The notes under the pieces were generated by a model. The model was not told where the DNA came from. It ran no database searches and saw only the letters and a list, made by a program, of their open reading frames with translations. DNA of 64,000 bases. Origin: Zopfochytrium polystomum. Taxonomy: Eukaryota > Chytridiomycota > Chytridiomycetes > Chytridiales > Chytridiaceae. Positions 11,861 through 20,534 of the stretch are shown piece by piece (the stretch's first letter is position 1; each line of letters starts with the position of its first letter). Both the position numbers and the translations under genes were made by a program. The stretch spans positions 43,896 to 107,895 of the forward strand of contig JAIVFJ010000214.1 in the NCBI GenBank assembly GCA_025765615.1, in the 5' to 3' direction.

Positions 11861-13102
11861 CTAGGGGATGCCCGTTGACTTATAAGCAATCCTTCCCAAA
11901 AAAAAAAAGGAGAAAAAAAGAAGATACTGAAGAGTGTGGCAGTCCACAATGAATGCAGTGGCACGCCATGTAGAGGGATGAGGGAAAATTGTTCTCAAGT
12001 CAGGGGGTTGTGGGGGGACTGACGCCGCTCAACCCCCCCACTCAAAAGAGAGAGGTCGCAGCTGATTTGATAACTTGTCCACCAACAGCCCAATAGCCAG
12101 AATCAGAGACATAGAGGATGACAGAAAACCTGTTGACTGCCCGTTGACTGCCACTCCCAGACTCAGAGACAGGGAGGGAGGTAGACAGACAACCCATTGA
12201 CTTCCACTCAGATGGACAGACAGCTTGTTGACTTCCTTCCTTTTTGAATTTCACTGCCACTTTCAGAGAGTGACAAATCCTTGAATAATCGAAACAACAG
12301 CCCAGTTGACTTTGCAAAATTATAAGCAGAAATAGTATTTTAGTTTGGTGGGGGGTGGGGTTCAGCCACATCACGCTTCTCTGTATGGAGGCTCCTGCCC
12401 CCTGAGCCCCCCAGTGGGGGATGCCTTCCCCCTTCAACCCCCCCAGCTTGATAGAGACAGAGAGAGTGAGAGATTGCAGACAATTTTATTCCTTTTCCAT
12501 CAACAGCCAACATACAGAGTCAGACAGAGAGCAAGACAGACAACCCATTGACTCCCCTTTGACTGCCAGTCAAAGAGACAGGGAGGGAGGAAGACAGACA
12601 ACCCATTGACTTTCACTCAGATAAACAGACAGCCCGTTGACTTCCTTTTGAATTTTGCCACTCCACAAAGCCTTGTTTTCTTGAGTGTATTGATTTTGCC
12701 ACTCCATTTTGATTAGGCACTATAAAAAAAAACTTTAAAACCCACACTCTCCCCCCTACAAACCCCCTGAGCCCCTGTGAGGGGGCTGATGCCCCTCAAC
12801 CCCCCCACTCAAAAGAGAGAGGTCGCAGATGATTTGATAACTTGTCCACCAACAGCTGCCAGTCTCAGACGCAGAGTCAGTGAGGGAGGTAGACGGACAA
12901 CCCGTTGACTTCCACTCAGATAAACAGACAGCCCGTTGACTTCCTTTTGAACTTTGCCACGCGTTTCGATTAGGCACTAAAGAAAAAATATTAGACCCAC
13001 ACCGTCCCCCCTACTCCTCTATTGCAATTAGAAAATGGGTTTACATAGTGGACAGAGAGAGTGTGTGAGTGAGATAGAGAGAGAGGCTGGGTTGTTTTTT
13101 TT

Positions 13103-14222
13103 GAGTCAGGGGGCTCCCGCCCCCTGAGCCCCCCGGTGGGGGGGGCTGCCGCCCCCCCTCAACCCCCTGCTTGAAAAAGACAGAGAGAGTGAGAGATTGC
13201 AGACAATTTTATTCCTTTTCCATCTACAGCCAACATTCAGAGCCAGAAACACGGAGCGAGACAGACAACCTGTTGATTGCCTGTTGACTGCCACTCCCAG
13301 ACTCAGAGACAGGGAGGTGGACAGACAACCTGTTGACTTCCACTCAGATAGACAGACAGCTGGTTGACTTCCTTTTGGAATTTTGCCACTGCATTTCAAC
13401 TGGGCGCCAAAGAAAAAAAATAGTGTTCATGGAGAGGAAGAGATGGAAATGAATACCAAAGGACGTCTGCTGACTGCTGCTTTGCAGCACCAGAGGCCGT
13501 AAAGCTGTCCTTGGGCAAGCAAGTCCACCATTCGAAAATGTACACAGAAAGAAGGGAAAGAGATGGAGAACCTGCTGCTGCTGCTCCTTGCAGTGACGAT
13601 GGCCAAAGGTCGTTGTCATCGCCCACCTTGTCGCATTTGTGCAGAGCACAACCACACACTCGCCTGCTCCTGCCAGGAAACAGGAGAGAGGGCGGAGAGC
13701 GAGAGAGAGAGAGAGTAGGGGAGAGAGAGAGAGGAGAGAGAGAGAGAGCGAGGGAGGAGAGAGAGAGAGACAGAGAGACAGATAGGAATGATAGGGAAGA
13801 GGACAGATAGGACAGAAGACAAAAAAATTTCTCTGCCTGAAAGAGAGAGATGAGAGAGAGAGAGAGAGAAAGAGAAAGGAGAGAGACAGGACGAAAGAGG
13901 ATGACAGATACACAGACAGACCAGACAGTACAGGCAAAGAGAGGAGCAACAGAGACAGACAGACAGAGAGTGGCAAGCGACAGAGAGAGAGACAGAGCAA
14001 AGAGACAGAGAGACAGACAGCCAAGAGACAATCTGGTAGACAGACAACACATTGAGCTCCTTCCTTTTTGGATTTTTCCGCCGATTCCGCCGATTTTTCG
14101 ATTTTCCGCCGAGTTTTGATTGGGCACCAAAGACAAAAAGTTAGACCCCCCCCCCCCCCTCACTAATTGCAATTAGGAAAACAGTTTACCCGCAAAGCCT
14201 TGTTTTCTTTAGTAGATTGATA
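13103..14222 (+). repeat. Direct repeat copy 2 (~1.1 kb)
   Basis: Second copy of the block at 10726-11860, in the same orientation, about 2.4 kb apart. The interval contains shorter pieces of the same units, which suggests repeated local duplication. Confidence 0.85.
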
Positions 14223-14230
14223 AAATAAAA

Positions 14231-14870
14231 TAAATAACTACAGTGCAGGACAACAAAAATATACAAATCCAGCAATTAGTAAACTTTGACTGCAAACTAC
14301 ACCTGCACAAAGGCTTTTTTTTGGCCAGATCTCAACGTTACTGCAACCAGACTGGCAAGGAGAATCGAGTAACGTTGAGACTTGTGACAATACTTGCTGA
14401 CTGCAGGAGGAGTATCGCAAAAACCAGATTTGGTGGTCGTCAGAATTTGGCATACATAGTAAAAAAATGAAAAAAAGACAGAAAAAAATTTTCCCTGCCA
14501 AAAAAATTGGCGCCTTTAATTATAGATTTTTTTTTTTCTTTTGGAAACAGAAAGAGAGTCGTTTTTGGACTAGAATGGCCTAGAGAGTAGGGGGTCCTTC
14601 ATTGGAATTTTTTGCAGTTTTGTGATTGCAAAGGGTTGACTTGTCAGGATTCAATTTGTATATTTTTCATGTCCTGCACTGTATAAAGATATTTAAGGTA
14701 AGGCATTACACCTCGGCCCTTGGGCCAAGGTGTATATGGATAATCCAGCACCCCAAAAGATGCACTGGATTAAATAGAAAACACAGGAAACAACCAACTA
14801 TAGAAACTGCTCATTGAATATGGAAAGGCAGTCTAGCCTCTCATCCTCCTACTTTCCCTTCCTGAAGCCA
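14231..14870. other. AT-rich stretch without recognised gene
   Basis: It lies downstream (transcription sense) of the minus-strand helicase relic. I see no domain, tRNA or clear repeat. 'AAAATTTTCCCTGCCA' and poly-T runs near 14490-14540 are the only notable composition. Confidence 0.5.
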
Positions 14871-15224
14871 TCAGACTGGGCGGTTTGCCACTCTACTGTG
14901 GGAAGAGGCTTTCAACATGAGGCTGCGGATGTGCCGCACCTGAGATAGAGCAACGAAAGAGGTTTCAGTTGAGGATTCGTTCTTTCCAACGTCAATGAAG
15001 GCTGAGTCCAATGTCTGTCTCTGACTTTTGCGAATGGCCATGGCATAAGCCAAACACAGCACAGGAAGCTGAGTGCAGGTCATGCTTCCAAAACCCAAGC
15101 AAATGGGGCTATTGCAACACTGCTGTTTTCTCAAAACAGCAGGCTGTTATAATTGTCCATTTTGACAATGACAAAATTGACAGTTCTGGAAGGGACTGGC
15201 TCTCTTCACCAAAGACAATGTCTG
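14871..15224 (-). pseudogene. Helitron/Pif1-type helicase, C-terminal part (split by the gypsy element)
   Basis: Minus-strand translation contains LAYAMAIRKSQRQTLDSAF and FVALSQVRHIRSLML, which match the Pif1/RecD2 helicase signatures usually written ITIHKSQGxTLD and VALSRVR and common in Helitron transposases. A frameshift separates the 15224-15130 part from this block. The preceding part of the same protein lies beyond the gypsy insertion at 20540-20800. The KSQ core has RQ in place of GQ or GL, so the copy was probably inactive before the insertion. It could also be a host Pif1 paralogue, but repeats nearby favour a mobile element. Confidence 0.72.
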
Positions 15225-15229
15225 TAATG
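15225..15229 (+). repeat. Target-site duplication TAATG (left)
   Basis: TAATG directly before the TG of the 5' LTR; the same five bases follow the CA of the 3' LTR at 20535-20539. Confidence 0.95.
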
Positions 15230-15257
15230 TGTTATGAATCACCCTCTGGAAACCTCT

Positions 15258-15357
15258 GGAACCTTCTAGAACATTCCTTCATGGAACCTTCTGGAACCTT
15301 CTGGAACCTTCTAGAACATTCCTTCATGGAACCTTGTGGAACCTTCTGGAACCTTCT
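15258..15357 (+). promoter_or_regulatory. Heat-shock-element-like array in U3
   Basis: A 100-bp run of 5-bp units alternating nGAAn and nTTCn: four perfect units at 15258-15277 (GGAACCTTCTAGAACATTCC), a TTCAT spacer unit, eight perfect units at 15283-15322, another TTCAT unit, then six units at 15328-15357, one with TTG for TTC. Register is kept across the run. The HSF1 site is defined as inverted nGAAn repeats, so this is a strong candidate heat-responsive enhancer about 110 bp upstream of the TATA box. The 3' LTR has the same array at 20210-20309. Confidence 0.8.
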
Positions 15358-15466
15358 TTGCTTTCCTGACTTGTCTTGTTGTCATTGGTATCATTGGTAT
15401 CATTGTATTACTAATTGCTCTTTCTGGAACTTTCTTGGAGTCTTGACAAGGAACACTCTCAAAAGG

Positions 15467-15473
15467 TATAAAA
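15467..15473 (+). promoter_or_regulatory. TATA box of gypsy 5' LTR
   Basis: TATAAAA in the context AAAAGGTATAAAAGGGGG. About 35 bases downstream starts AAGTGAATTAT (15502), a good transcription start candidate. In the 3' LTR the site reads AATAAAA. Confidence 0.8.
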
Positions 15474-15501
15474 GGGGGATGGGGGACCTGTCCCATCCCT
15501 C

Positions 15502-15512
15502 AAGTGAATTAT
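15502..15512 (+). other. Predicted RNA 5' end / self-primer segment
   Basis: AAGTGAATTAT lies where transcription from the TATA box should start. It is exactly complementary over 11 bases to the segment just after the LTR (15585-15595). Confidence 0.65.
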
Positions 15513-15584
15513 TGTTTCCAATACAATCATCACTCCTCTCAGTTCCTTGTCTGCCTTGTCCTGTCCTGCCCTGTTCCTGACATC

Positions 15585-15595
15585 ATAATTCACTT
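15585..15595 (+). other. Candidate primer-binding site (self-priming type)
   Basis: ATAATTCACTT, two bases after the LTR end, pairs perfectly with 15502-15512 and mismatches begin on both sides. It does not resemble the usual tRNA-complementary site beginning TGG. In Tf1 of fission yeast the first 11 bases of the RNA prime minus-strand synthesis by folding back onto the PBS; the same arrangement is inferred here. Confidence 0.7.
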
Positions 15596-15622
15596 CACCC
15601 TCTCCCACTACTCTCTGCCATC

Positions 15623-16546
15623 ATGTCTGACCCAAACAACACCTTCCCTGATGCAACTGCCTTCCAAGCCTTGATGGACCAATTACAAGCCCTTTCAAGA
15701 CAGACACACCAACTTCAAGAACAAGTCCTTCACCAGCAGCACCAGCTTCAACAACAACTTCACCAACAAGAACATCAAGCTCTTCCCCTGCCTCAAGCCA
15801 ACCAAGCAAGAGAGCCCAAGGTTCCCAGCCCTGACAAGTTCACTGGGCTGGCCAAAGACCTTAGGAACTTCATGGCCACTGTGGAGAATGTCATCCTTCT
15901 CCAACCTTCAAGATTTCCCAGTGAGCAAGTCAAGGTTCTTTTCACAAGCACCCTCCTGTCTGGTCAAGCTCAATCATGGTACAGATCTCTCCCAAGCACA
16001 CCCACCACCCTGCAAGAGCTCTGGGAGGGGCTGGAAGCTACCTTTGGAGACCCCTACGCATCTTGGACAGCAAGATCCAAGCTCAAGCATATCAAGCAAG
16101 GAAAGCAATCTTGTGTGGCCTACACCAACCAATTCAAGCAACTAGCCAGAGACTCTGGATACAATGATGCAGCTCTGATGGAGCTGTACCATGATGGTCT
16201 CCATGAGTCTATCCAAGACATGCTCTCCCAGTCTCTGCACATCCCTGAGACCTTGGAAGAGTACATTCTCCTTGCCATCAAGATTGACAACAGACTCTAC
16301 TCCAAGAGGCTGAAGCAAAGACAAGTAGGAACTACATCAAGACCTACCCCAGTTCCTCAAGCTCTTACAGTTCCTGAACCCATGCAAGTGGATGCAGTTG
16401 AGACACTTCCTAAGGGTCCTCTGAGCCAAGAGGAGAAAACAAGGAGGGCCCAGCAGGGACTGTGTTTTTACTGTGGCTCCAAGGAGCATGCTGTCAAGGA
16501 CTGCCCAAGGAAGAAGCACCCAAACTCCCAGGTCCAGGCTCACTGA
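15623..16546 (+). CDS. gag: Gypsy Gag (capsid/nucleocapsid)
   Basis: A 307-residue open frame starting at ATG 15623, 40 bp after the LTR. It has a Gln-rich N-terminal coiled-coil-like stretch (about residues 20-55), a retrotransposon Gag capsid-like domain (about 65-230) and one CCHC zinc knuckle near the C terminus (CFYCGSKEHAVKDC). It packages element RNA in virus-like particles. It overlaps pol by 85 nt with pol in the -1 frame. No internal stops are seen. Confidence 0.92.
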   Translation: MSDPNNTFPDATAFQALMDQLQALSRQTHQLQEQVLHQQHQLQQQLHQQEHQALPLPQANQAREPKVPSPDKFTGLAKDLRNFMATVENVILLQPSRFPSEQVKVLFTSTLLSGQAQSWYRSLPSTPTTLQELWEGLEATFGDPYASWTARSKLKHIKQGKQSCVAYTNQFKQLARDSGYNDAALMELYHDGLHESIQDMLSQSLHIPETLEEYILLAIKIDNRLYSKRLKQRQVGTTSRPTPVPQALTVPEPMQVDAVETLPKGPLSQEEKTRRAQQGLCFYCGSKEHAVKDCPRKKHPNSQVQAH

Positions 16547-19500
16547 GGGGCAATTCCCTGGACCCTCCTCCAAGCTGCCCCTGTTTCATCACCACCACCA
16601 GCACCACAAACACCTCAGATTCCAAGCCCCACCAACTCACCATGGATGTCAAGATTCAACTCTCACCCAAGTCAACCATCACAACCAAGGCCCTTATAGA
16701 CTCTGGATCATCCTGCAACATCATTGATGCCACCCTTGCCAAGTCTTGTGCCATTCCTACGATCAAGAAATCCACACCCCTCAAGGTCCACTTTGCCAAT
16801 CATGCTCTGTTCAAGGAAATCAGCCATGAAACCAAGCTAAACCTCCACATCCAAGACTTTCCACCATCCATGGTCAATCTGGAAGTATTGGATCTTGGCT
16901 CACCCACATTCTCTGTCATCCTGGGATTACCATGGCTGCAAGCCCAGAACCCTGACATTGATTGGGTCACTGGTCAAGTCCAACCTCCACCAATTGGAAC
17001 AGTCACCCAAAACTCAAGTCAAGCCCCCAAGTCTCATGCTCTCAAGCCCTTGATTCAAGATTCACAGCCAGCCAAGACTCAAGTTCCACAGTTCACAGTT
17101 CACAGTCAAGATTCAAGTAGAGCTCATAGAGCTCACAGTCATGGCCATGACTCTTGTTCACAGAACCCACAGTCAAAGATTCAAGTACCACAGTTCACAG
17201 TCCACATTCAAGATTCAAGTTCCACAGCTCACAGTCTTTGCCAAGAACAGAACTCTCAGTCAAAGATTCAAGAATCACAGTTCCCAGTCAAGAATTCAAG
17301 CCCCACTGCTGAGGAGCACGACAACCTGGACCCATCAGACCTTTTGCTGGCATCCAAGCTACCAAAAGAATATCTCCCTTATGCTGATGTGTTTTCCAAG
17401 ACCAAGGCAGACCTGCTACCAGCTCAGAGGCCTTATGACTGTGAAATCCCACTCAAGGATGAAACTTGCAGCCCACCTTTCAAGCCACTGTACCACCTCT
17501 CTCCACCAGAAGCCAAGGCCCTCCAAGAATACATTGAAGAAATGCTGAACAAGGGATTCATCCAACCTTCCAAGTCACCAGCTGGAGCTCCCATCTTTTT
17601 TGTCAAGAAGAAGGATGGGGGACTGAGACCCTGTGTGGACTACAGAGATCTCAATGAGATGACAGTCAAGAACCGCTATCCACTGCCTCTCATCTCTGAA
17701 TTACTGGACAAACTGAGCCATGCAAGGATATTTTCCAAGATTGACCTCAGAGGTGCCTACAATTTGGTCAGAATTAAGCCCCAGGATCAATGGAAGACTG
17801 CCTTCAGATGCAAATACGGTCACTTTGAGTACTTGGTTATGCCCTTTGGACTTACCAATGCTCCAGCTATTTTCCAAGGCATGATGAATGACATCTTCAG
17901 GGATATTCTGGACCTTTTTGTCATTGTCTACCTGGATGATATCCTGGTATTTTCATCTGACACTGCAAGCCATATGGGACATGTCAAGACTGTCTTGGAG
18001 AGACTCAGACAGCATCACCTCTATGCAAAGCTGGAGAAGTGTGAATTCCACAAGACCTCCATTGAGTTTTTGGGGTTCATTGTGTCTGACAAAGGGATCT
18101 CCATGGCACCAGACAAGATCCAAACTATTCTTGAATGGAAGGCTCCAAATTCCATCAAGGATGTTCAAAGCTTCCTTGGATTTTGCAACTTCTACAGAAC
18201 CTTCATTGCCAACTATTCTGCCATAGCCAAGCCTCTCACTGATCTCACCAAGAAGACCACCAAGTTTGAATGGACCCCAGCAGCAGAGCAAGCCTGGCTA
18301 GCTCTTAAGACAGCAACCACAAGTGCACCACTCCTTAAGCATGTGGATCCCTTGCTTCCCTTCACCTTGGAAACTGATGCCTCAGACTATGCCCTTGGCG
18401 CTGTTCTGTCCCAGCCAAGCTCTCAGGAACCCTCTGCTCCTCTGCATCCAGTGGCATATTACTCCAGGAAGCTGAACAGTGCTGAGTGTAACTACACAGT
18501 CCATGACAAGGAGTTGCTTGCAATTGTGGAAGCATTCAAATTCTGGAGACACTACTTGGCTGGTTCTAAAGGCATCTCTGTCTATTCTGATCACAAGAAC
18601 CTCACCTTCTTCAGGGCAAGGAGGTTGCTCAAGCAGAGGCATGCCAGGTGGGCTGAACTGCTCTCTGAGTATGACTTTAAGCTGTGCTATTCTCCTGGCC
18701 ACCTTAACACTGTGGCTGATGCCCTGTCAAGAAGAACAGACCTTGCACCTGAAGGGGGAGATGGTTTCACCCCACCATCCAAGACACACCTTTCATTGCT
18801 TCCTGACAGTGTGTGGGCCCATGCTATTTCCAAGGACCCCAAGCCTCACAAGATTCAAATCAGCCAAGAAGAGGAAAAACTTGAGATACTCAAGACAAGG
18901 CATGATGCAGCAACAGCTGGACACCCAGGAGAGCACAAGACATATGAGCTTGTTTCCAGAGACTTCTACTGGCCAGGCATGAGGAAGTACATCAAGAACT
19001 ATGTCAGCAGCTGTGAAACCTGTCAAAGAAACAAATCCAGCAGACACAAGCCCTATGGACTTCTGGAGCCCCTCCCAATTGCCATCAGCCCTTGGTCATC
19101 AATATCCATGGACTTCATTGTGAAACTGCCCCCATCCCATGGATTTGACTCTATCCTTGTTGTCATCTGCAGAAGGACAAAGTTGGCCCATTTCATCCCC
19201 TGCACTGAGAATATAGATGCACAAGGAACAGCAGACCTGTTTTTGCAGCACATATTCAGGCTCCATGGGCTGCCTCAGTCAATCGTCAGTGACAGAGGAC
19301 CACAGTTCAGATCTCAATTTTGGAAAGCACTCACAGCAGCCCTTGGAATCAAGTCTCAACTGTCAACTGCTTATCACCCTCAGACTGATGGACAAACAGA
19401 AAGAACAAACCAGACTCTGGAGCAGTATTTGAGGTGCTATGTCAGCTACCAACAGGATGATTGGCCCACCCTCCTTCCACTGGCAGAATTTGCTCTCAAC

Positions 19501-20181
19501 AATTCTCTCCACTCAAGCACCCAGCTATCTCCTTTCTTTGCAACCTATGGCTTCAATCCAAGAGGAGATCTTCTGGGACAAGAGACCCTATCCAATGTCC
19601 AAGCTCCTGCTGCGGCTTCACACTTACATAAGCTCAAGATCATCAACTCCTTCCTGGACTCCACCCTGAAGCAAGCCCAAGAAGATGCCTCAAGATTTGC
19701 CAACACTCACAGAATGGACCATGACCTTGCTGTGGGTCAGCAAGTTTGGCTTCTGAGGAAGAACTTGCAGACCAAAAGACCAAGTCCCAAGCTAGACAAC
19801 CTCAAGTTGGGTCCTTTCAAGATCTTGGAGCAAATCAATCCAGTCACCTTCAAGCTGGATCTCCCTGCATCCATGAAGATCCACCCAGTTTTCCATGTCA
19901 GCCTTTTAGAGAAGTTTGTGGCCAATTCCATTCCAGGCAGAGTTGTTCCTCCTCCTCCTCCAGTTGAGGTAGAAGGTGAAGAGGAATTTGAGGTTGAACA
20001 AATCTTGGATGCCAAGTGGTTTGGAAGAACACTCAAGTTCCTTGTTAAGTGGAAAGGTTACTCAGATGCTGACAACACCTGGGAGCCTGAGTCAAACCTC
20101 ACTCACTGCCAAGACCTTCTGCTCGAGTTCAAGACCAGGTACCCCACCAAGTTGCAGAAGAGGCCTAAAAGGGGGAGATGA
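16462..20181 (+). CDS. pol: Gypsy Pol: protease, RT, RNase H, integrase, chromodomain
   Basis: A 1239-codon open frame, probably expressed by -1 frameshifting from gag rather than from its own start. Aspartic protease DSGSS near 16700; reverse transcriptase from about 17400 with catalytic YLDD near 17930; RNase H start LETDASDYALGAVLS near 18367; integrase with an HHCC zinc motif (18901-19030) and a DDE core (MDF near 19111, SDRGPQF near 19288, Glu in QTERTNQ near 19396). The C terminus is a chromodomain (about 19990-20130, VEQILDAKWFGR ... LVKWKGYSDADNTWEPE) of the type that targets integration to modified chromatin. The stop codon TGA (20179-20181) abuts the 3' LTR. Confidence 0.95.
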   Translation: MFLLWLQGACCQGLPKEEAPKLPGPGSLRGNSLDPPPSCPCFITTTSTTNTSDSKPHQLTMDVKIQLSPKSTITTKALIDSGSSCNIIDATLAKSCAIPTIKKSTPLKVHFANHALFKEISHETKLNLHIQDFPPSMVNLEVLDLGSPTFSVILGLPWLQAQNPDIDWVTGQVQPPPIGTVTQNSSQAPKSHALKPLIQDSQPAKTQVPQFTVHSQDSSRAHRAHSHGHDSCSQNPQSKIQVPQFTVHIQDSSSTAHSLCQEQNSQSKIQESQFPVKNSSPTAEEHDNLDPSDLLLASKLPKEYLPYADVFSKTKADLLPAQRPYDCEIPLKDETCSPPFKPLYHLSPPEAKALQEYIEEMLNKGFIQPSKSPAGAPIFFVKKKDGGLRPCVDYRDLNEMTVKNRYPLPLISELLDKLSHARIFSKIDLRGAYNLVRIKPQDQWKTAFRCKYGHFEYLVMPFGLTNAPAIFQGMMNDIFRDILDLFVIVYLDDILVFSSDTASHMGHVKTVLERLRQHHLYAKLEKCEFHKTSIEFLGFIVSDKGISMAPDKIQTILEWKAPNSIKDVQSFLGFCNFYRTFIANYSAIAKPLTDLTKKTTKFEWTPAAEQAWLALKTATTSAPLLKHVDPLLPFTLETDASDYALGAVLSQPSSQEPSAPLHPVAYYSRKLNSAECNYTVHDKELLAIVEAFKFWRHYLAGSKGISVYSDHKNLTFFRARRLLKQRHARWAELLSEYDFKLCYSPGHLNTVADALSRRTDLAPEGGDGFTPPSKTHLSLLPDSVWAHAISKDPKPHKIQISQEEEKLEILKTRHDAATAGHPGEHKTYELVSRDFYWPGMRKYIKNYVSSCETCQRNKSSRHKPYGLLEPLPIAISPWSSISMDFIVKLPPSHGFDSILVVICRRTKLAHFIPCTENIDAQGTADLFLQHIFRLHGLPQSIVSDRGPQFRSQFWKALTAALGIKSQLSTAYHPQTDGQTERTNQTLEQYLRCYVSYQQDDWPTLLPLAEFALNNSLHSSTQLSPFFATYGFNPRGDLLGQETLSNVQAPAAASHLHKLKIINSFLDSTLKQAQEDASRFANTHRMDHDLAVGQQVWLLRKNLQTKRPSPKLDNLKLGPFKILEQINPVTFKLDLPASMKIHPVFHVSLLEKFVANSIPGRVVPPPPPVEVEGEEEFEVEQILDAKWFGRTLKFLVKWKGYSDADNTWEPESNLTHCQDLLLEFKTRYPTKLQKRPKRGR
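16519..16525 (+). promoter_or_regulatory. Candidate -1 ribosomal frameshift heptamer in gag/pol overlap
   Basis: C CCA AAC read in the gag frame fits X XXY YYZ. It lies inside the 85-nt overlap, 19 nt before the gag stop triplet, and slipping back one base enters the open pol frame. No downstream pseudoknot was worked out. Confidence 0.55.
20167..20181 (+). other. Polypurine tract of gypsy element
   Basis: AAAAGGGGGAGATGA immediately before the 3' LTR. It is the expected plus-strand primer and overlaps the pol stop codon. Confidence 0.8.
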
Positions 20182-20534
20182 TGTTATGAATCACCCTCTG
20201 GAAACCTCTGGAACCTTCTAGAACATTCCTTCATGGAACCTTCTGGAACCTTCTGGAACCTTCTAGAACATTCCTTCATGGAACCTTGTGGAACCTTCTG
20301 GAACCTTCTTTGCTTTCCTGACTTGTCTTGTTGTCATTGGTATCATTGGTATCATTGCATTACTAATTGCTCTTTCTGGAACTTTCTTGGAGTCTTGACA
20401 AGGAACACTCTCAAAAGGAATAAAAGGGGGATGGGGGACCTGTCCCATCCCTCAAGTGAATTATTGTTTCCAATACAATCATCACTCCTCTCAGTTCCTT
20501 GTCTGCCTTGTCCTGTCCTGCCCTGTTCCTGACA
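20182..20534 (+). repeat. 3' LTR of gypsy element
   Basis: 353 bp, same ends as the 5' LTR, with two substitutions. One converts TATAAAA to AATAAAA at about 20419, which is also the consensus poly(A) hexamer. Followed by TSD TAATG at 20535-20539. Confidence 0.95.

Larger units (their letters stand above)
9446..14230. repeat. Composite repeat field with GTTGACT-containing units, GC-rich palindromes and a 1.1-kb duplication
   Basis: Short units of the form CAGACAGCCTGTTGACTTCC recur throughout (for example near 9826, 9953, 10193, 10225, 10905, 10950, 12130, 13280, 13330). They are interspersed with GC-rich self-complementary blocks built on CAGGGGGCTC and GGGGGCTGCCGCCCCCC (near 10735-10795, 12390-12450, 12765-12815, 13108-13170) and with GA runs. 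Open frames inside are Leu/Ser or Arg/Glu repeat translations. No gene is supported. Confidence 0.75.
15230..15582 (+). repeat. 5' LTR of gypsy element
   Basis: Begins TGTTATGAATCACCC and ends CCTGTTCCTGACA. U3 carries the heat-shock-like array (15258-15357) and a TATA box (15467). The two LTRs differ at one base in 'CATTG(T/C)ATTAC' and one in 'AAAAGG(T/A)ATAAAAG'. Confidence 0.95.
15230..20534 (+). mobile_element. Intact Ty3/gypsy chromovirus-type LTR retrotransposon (5.3 kb)
   Basis: Two 353-bp LTRs (15230-15582 and 20182-20534) start TGTTATG and end CTGACA. They differ at only two bases, and the element is bounded by a 5-bp TSD. Gag (15623-16546) and pol (16462-20181) are open and overlap in a -1 relation. 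Pol order is protease, reverse transcriptase, RNase H, integrase, chromodomain, which defines gypsy chromoviruses. It inserted into a helicase relic, cutting it in two. Nearly identical LTRs and open frames suggest a young, possibly active copy. Confidence 0.96.
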
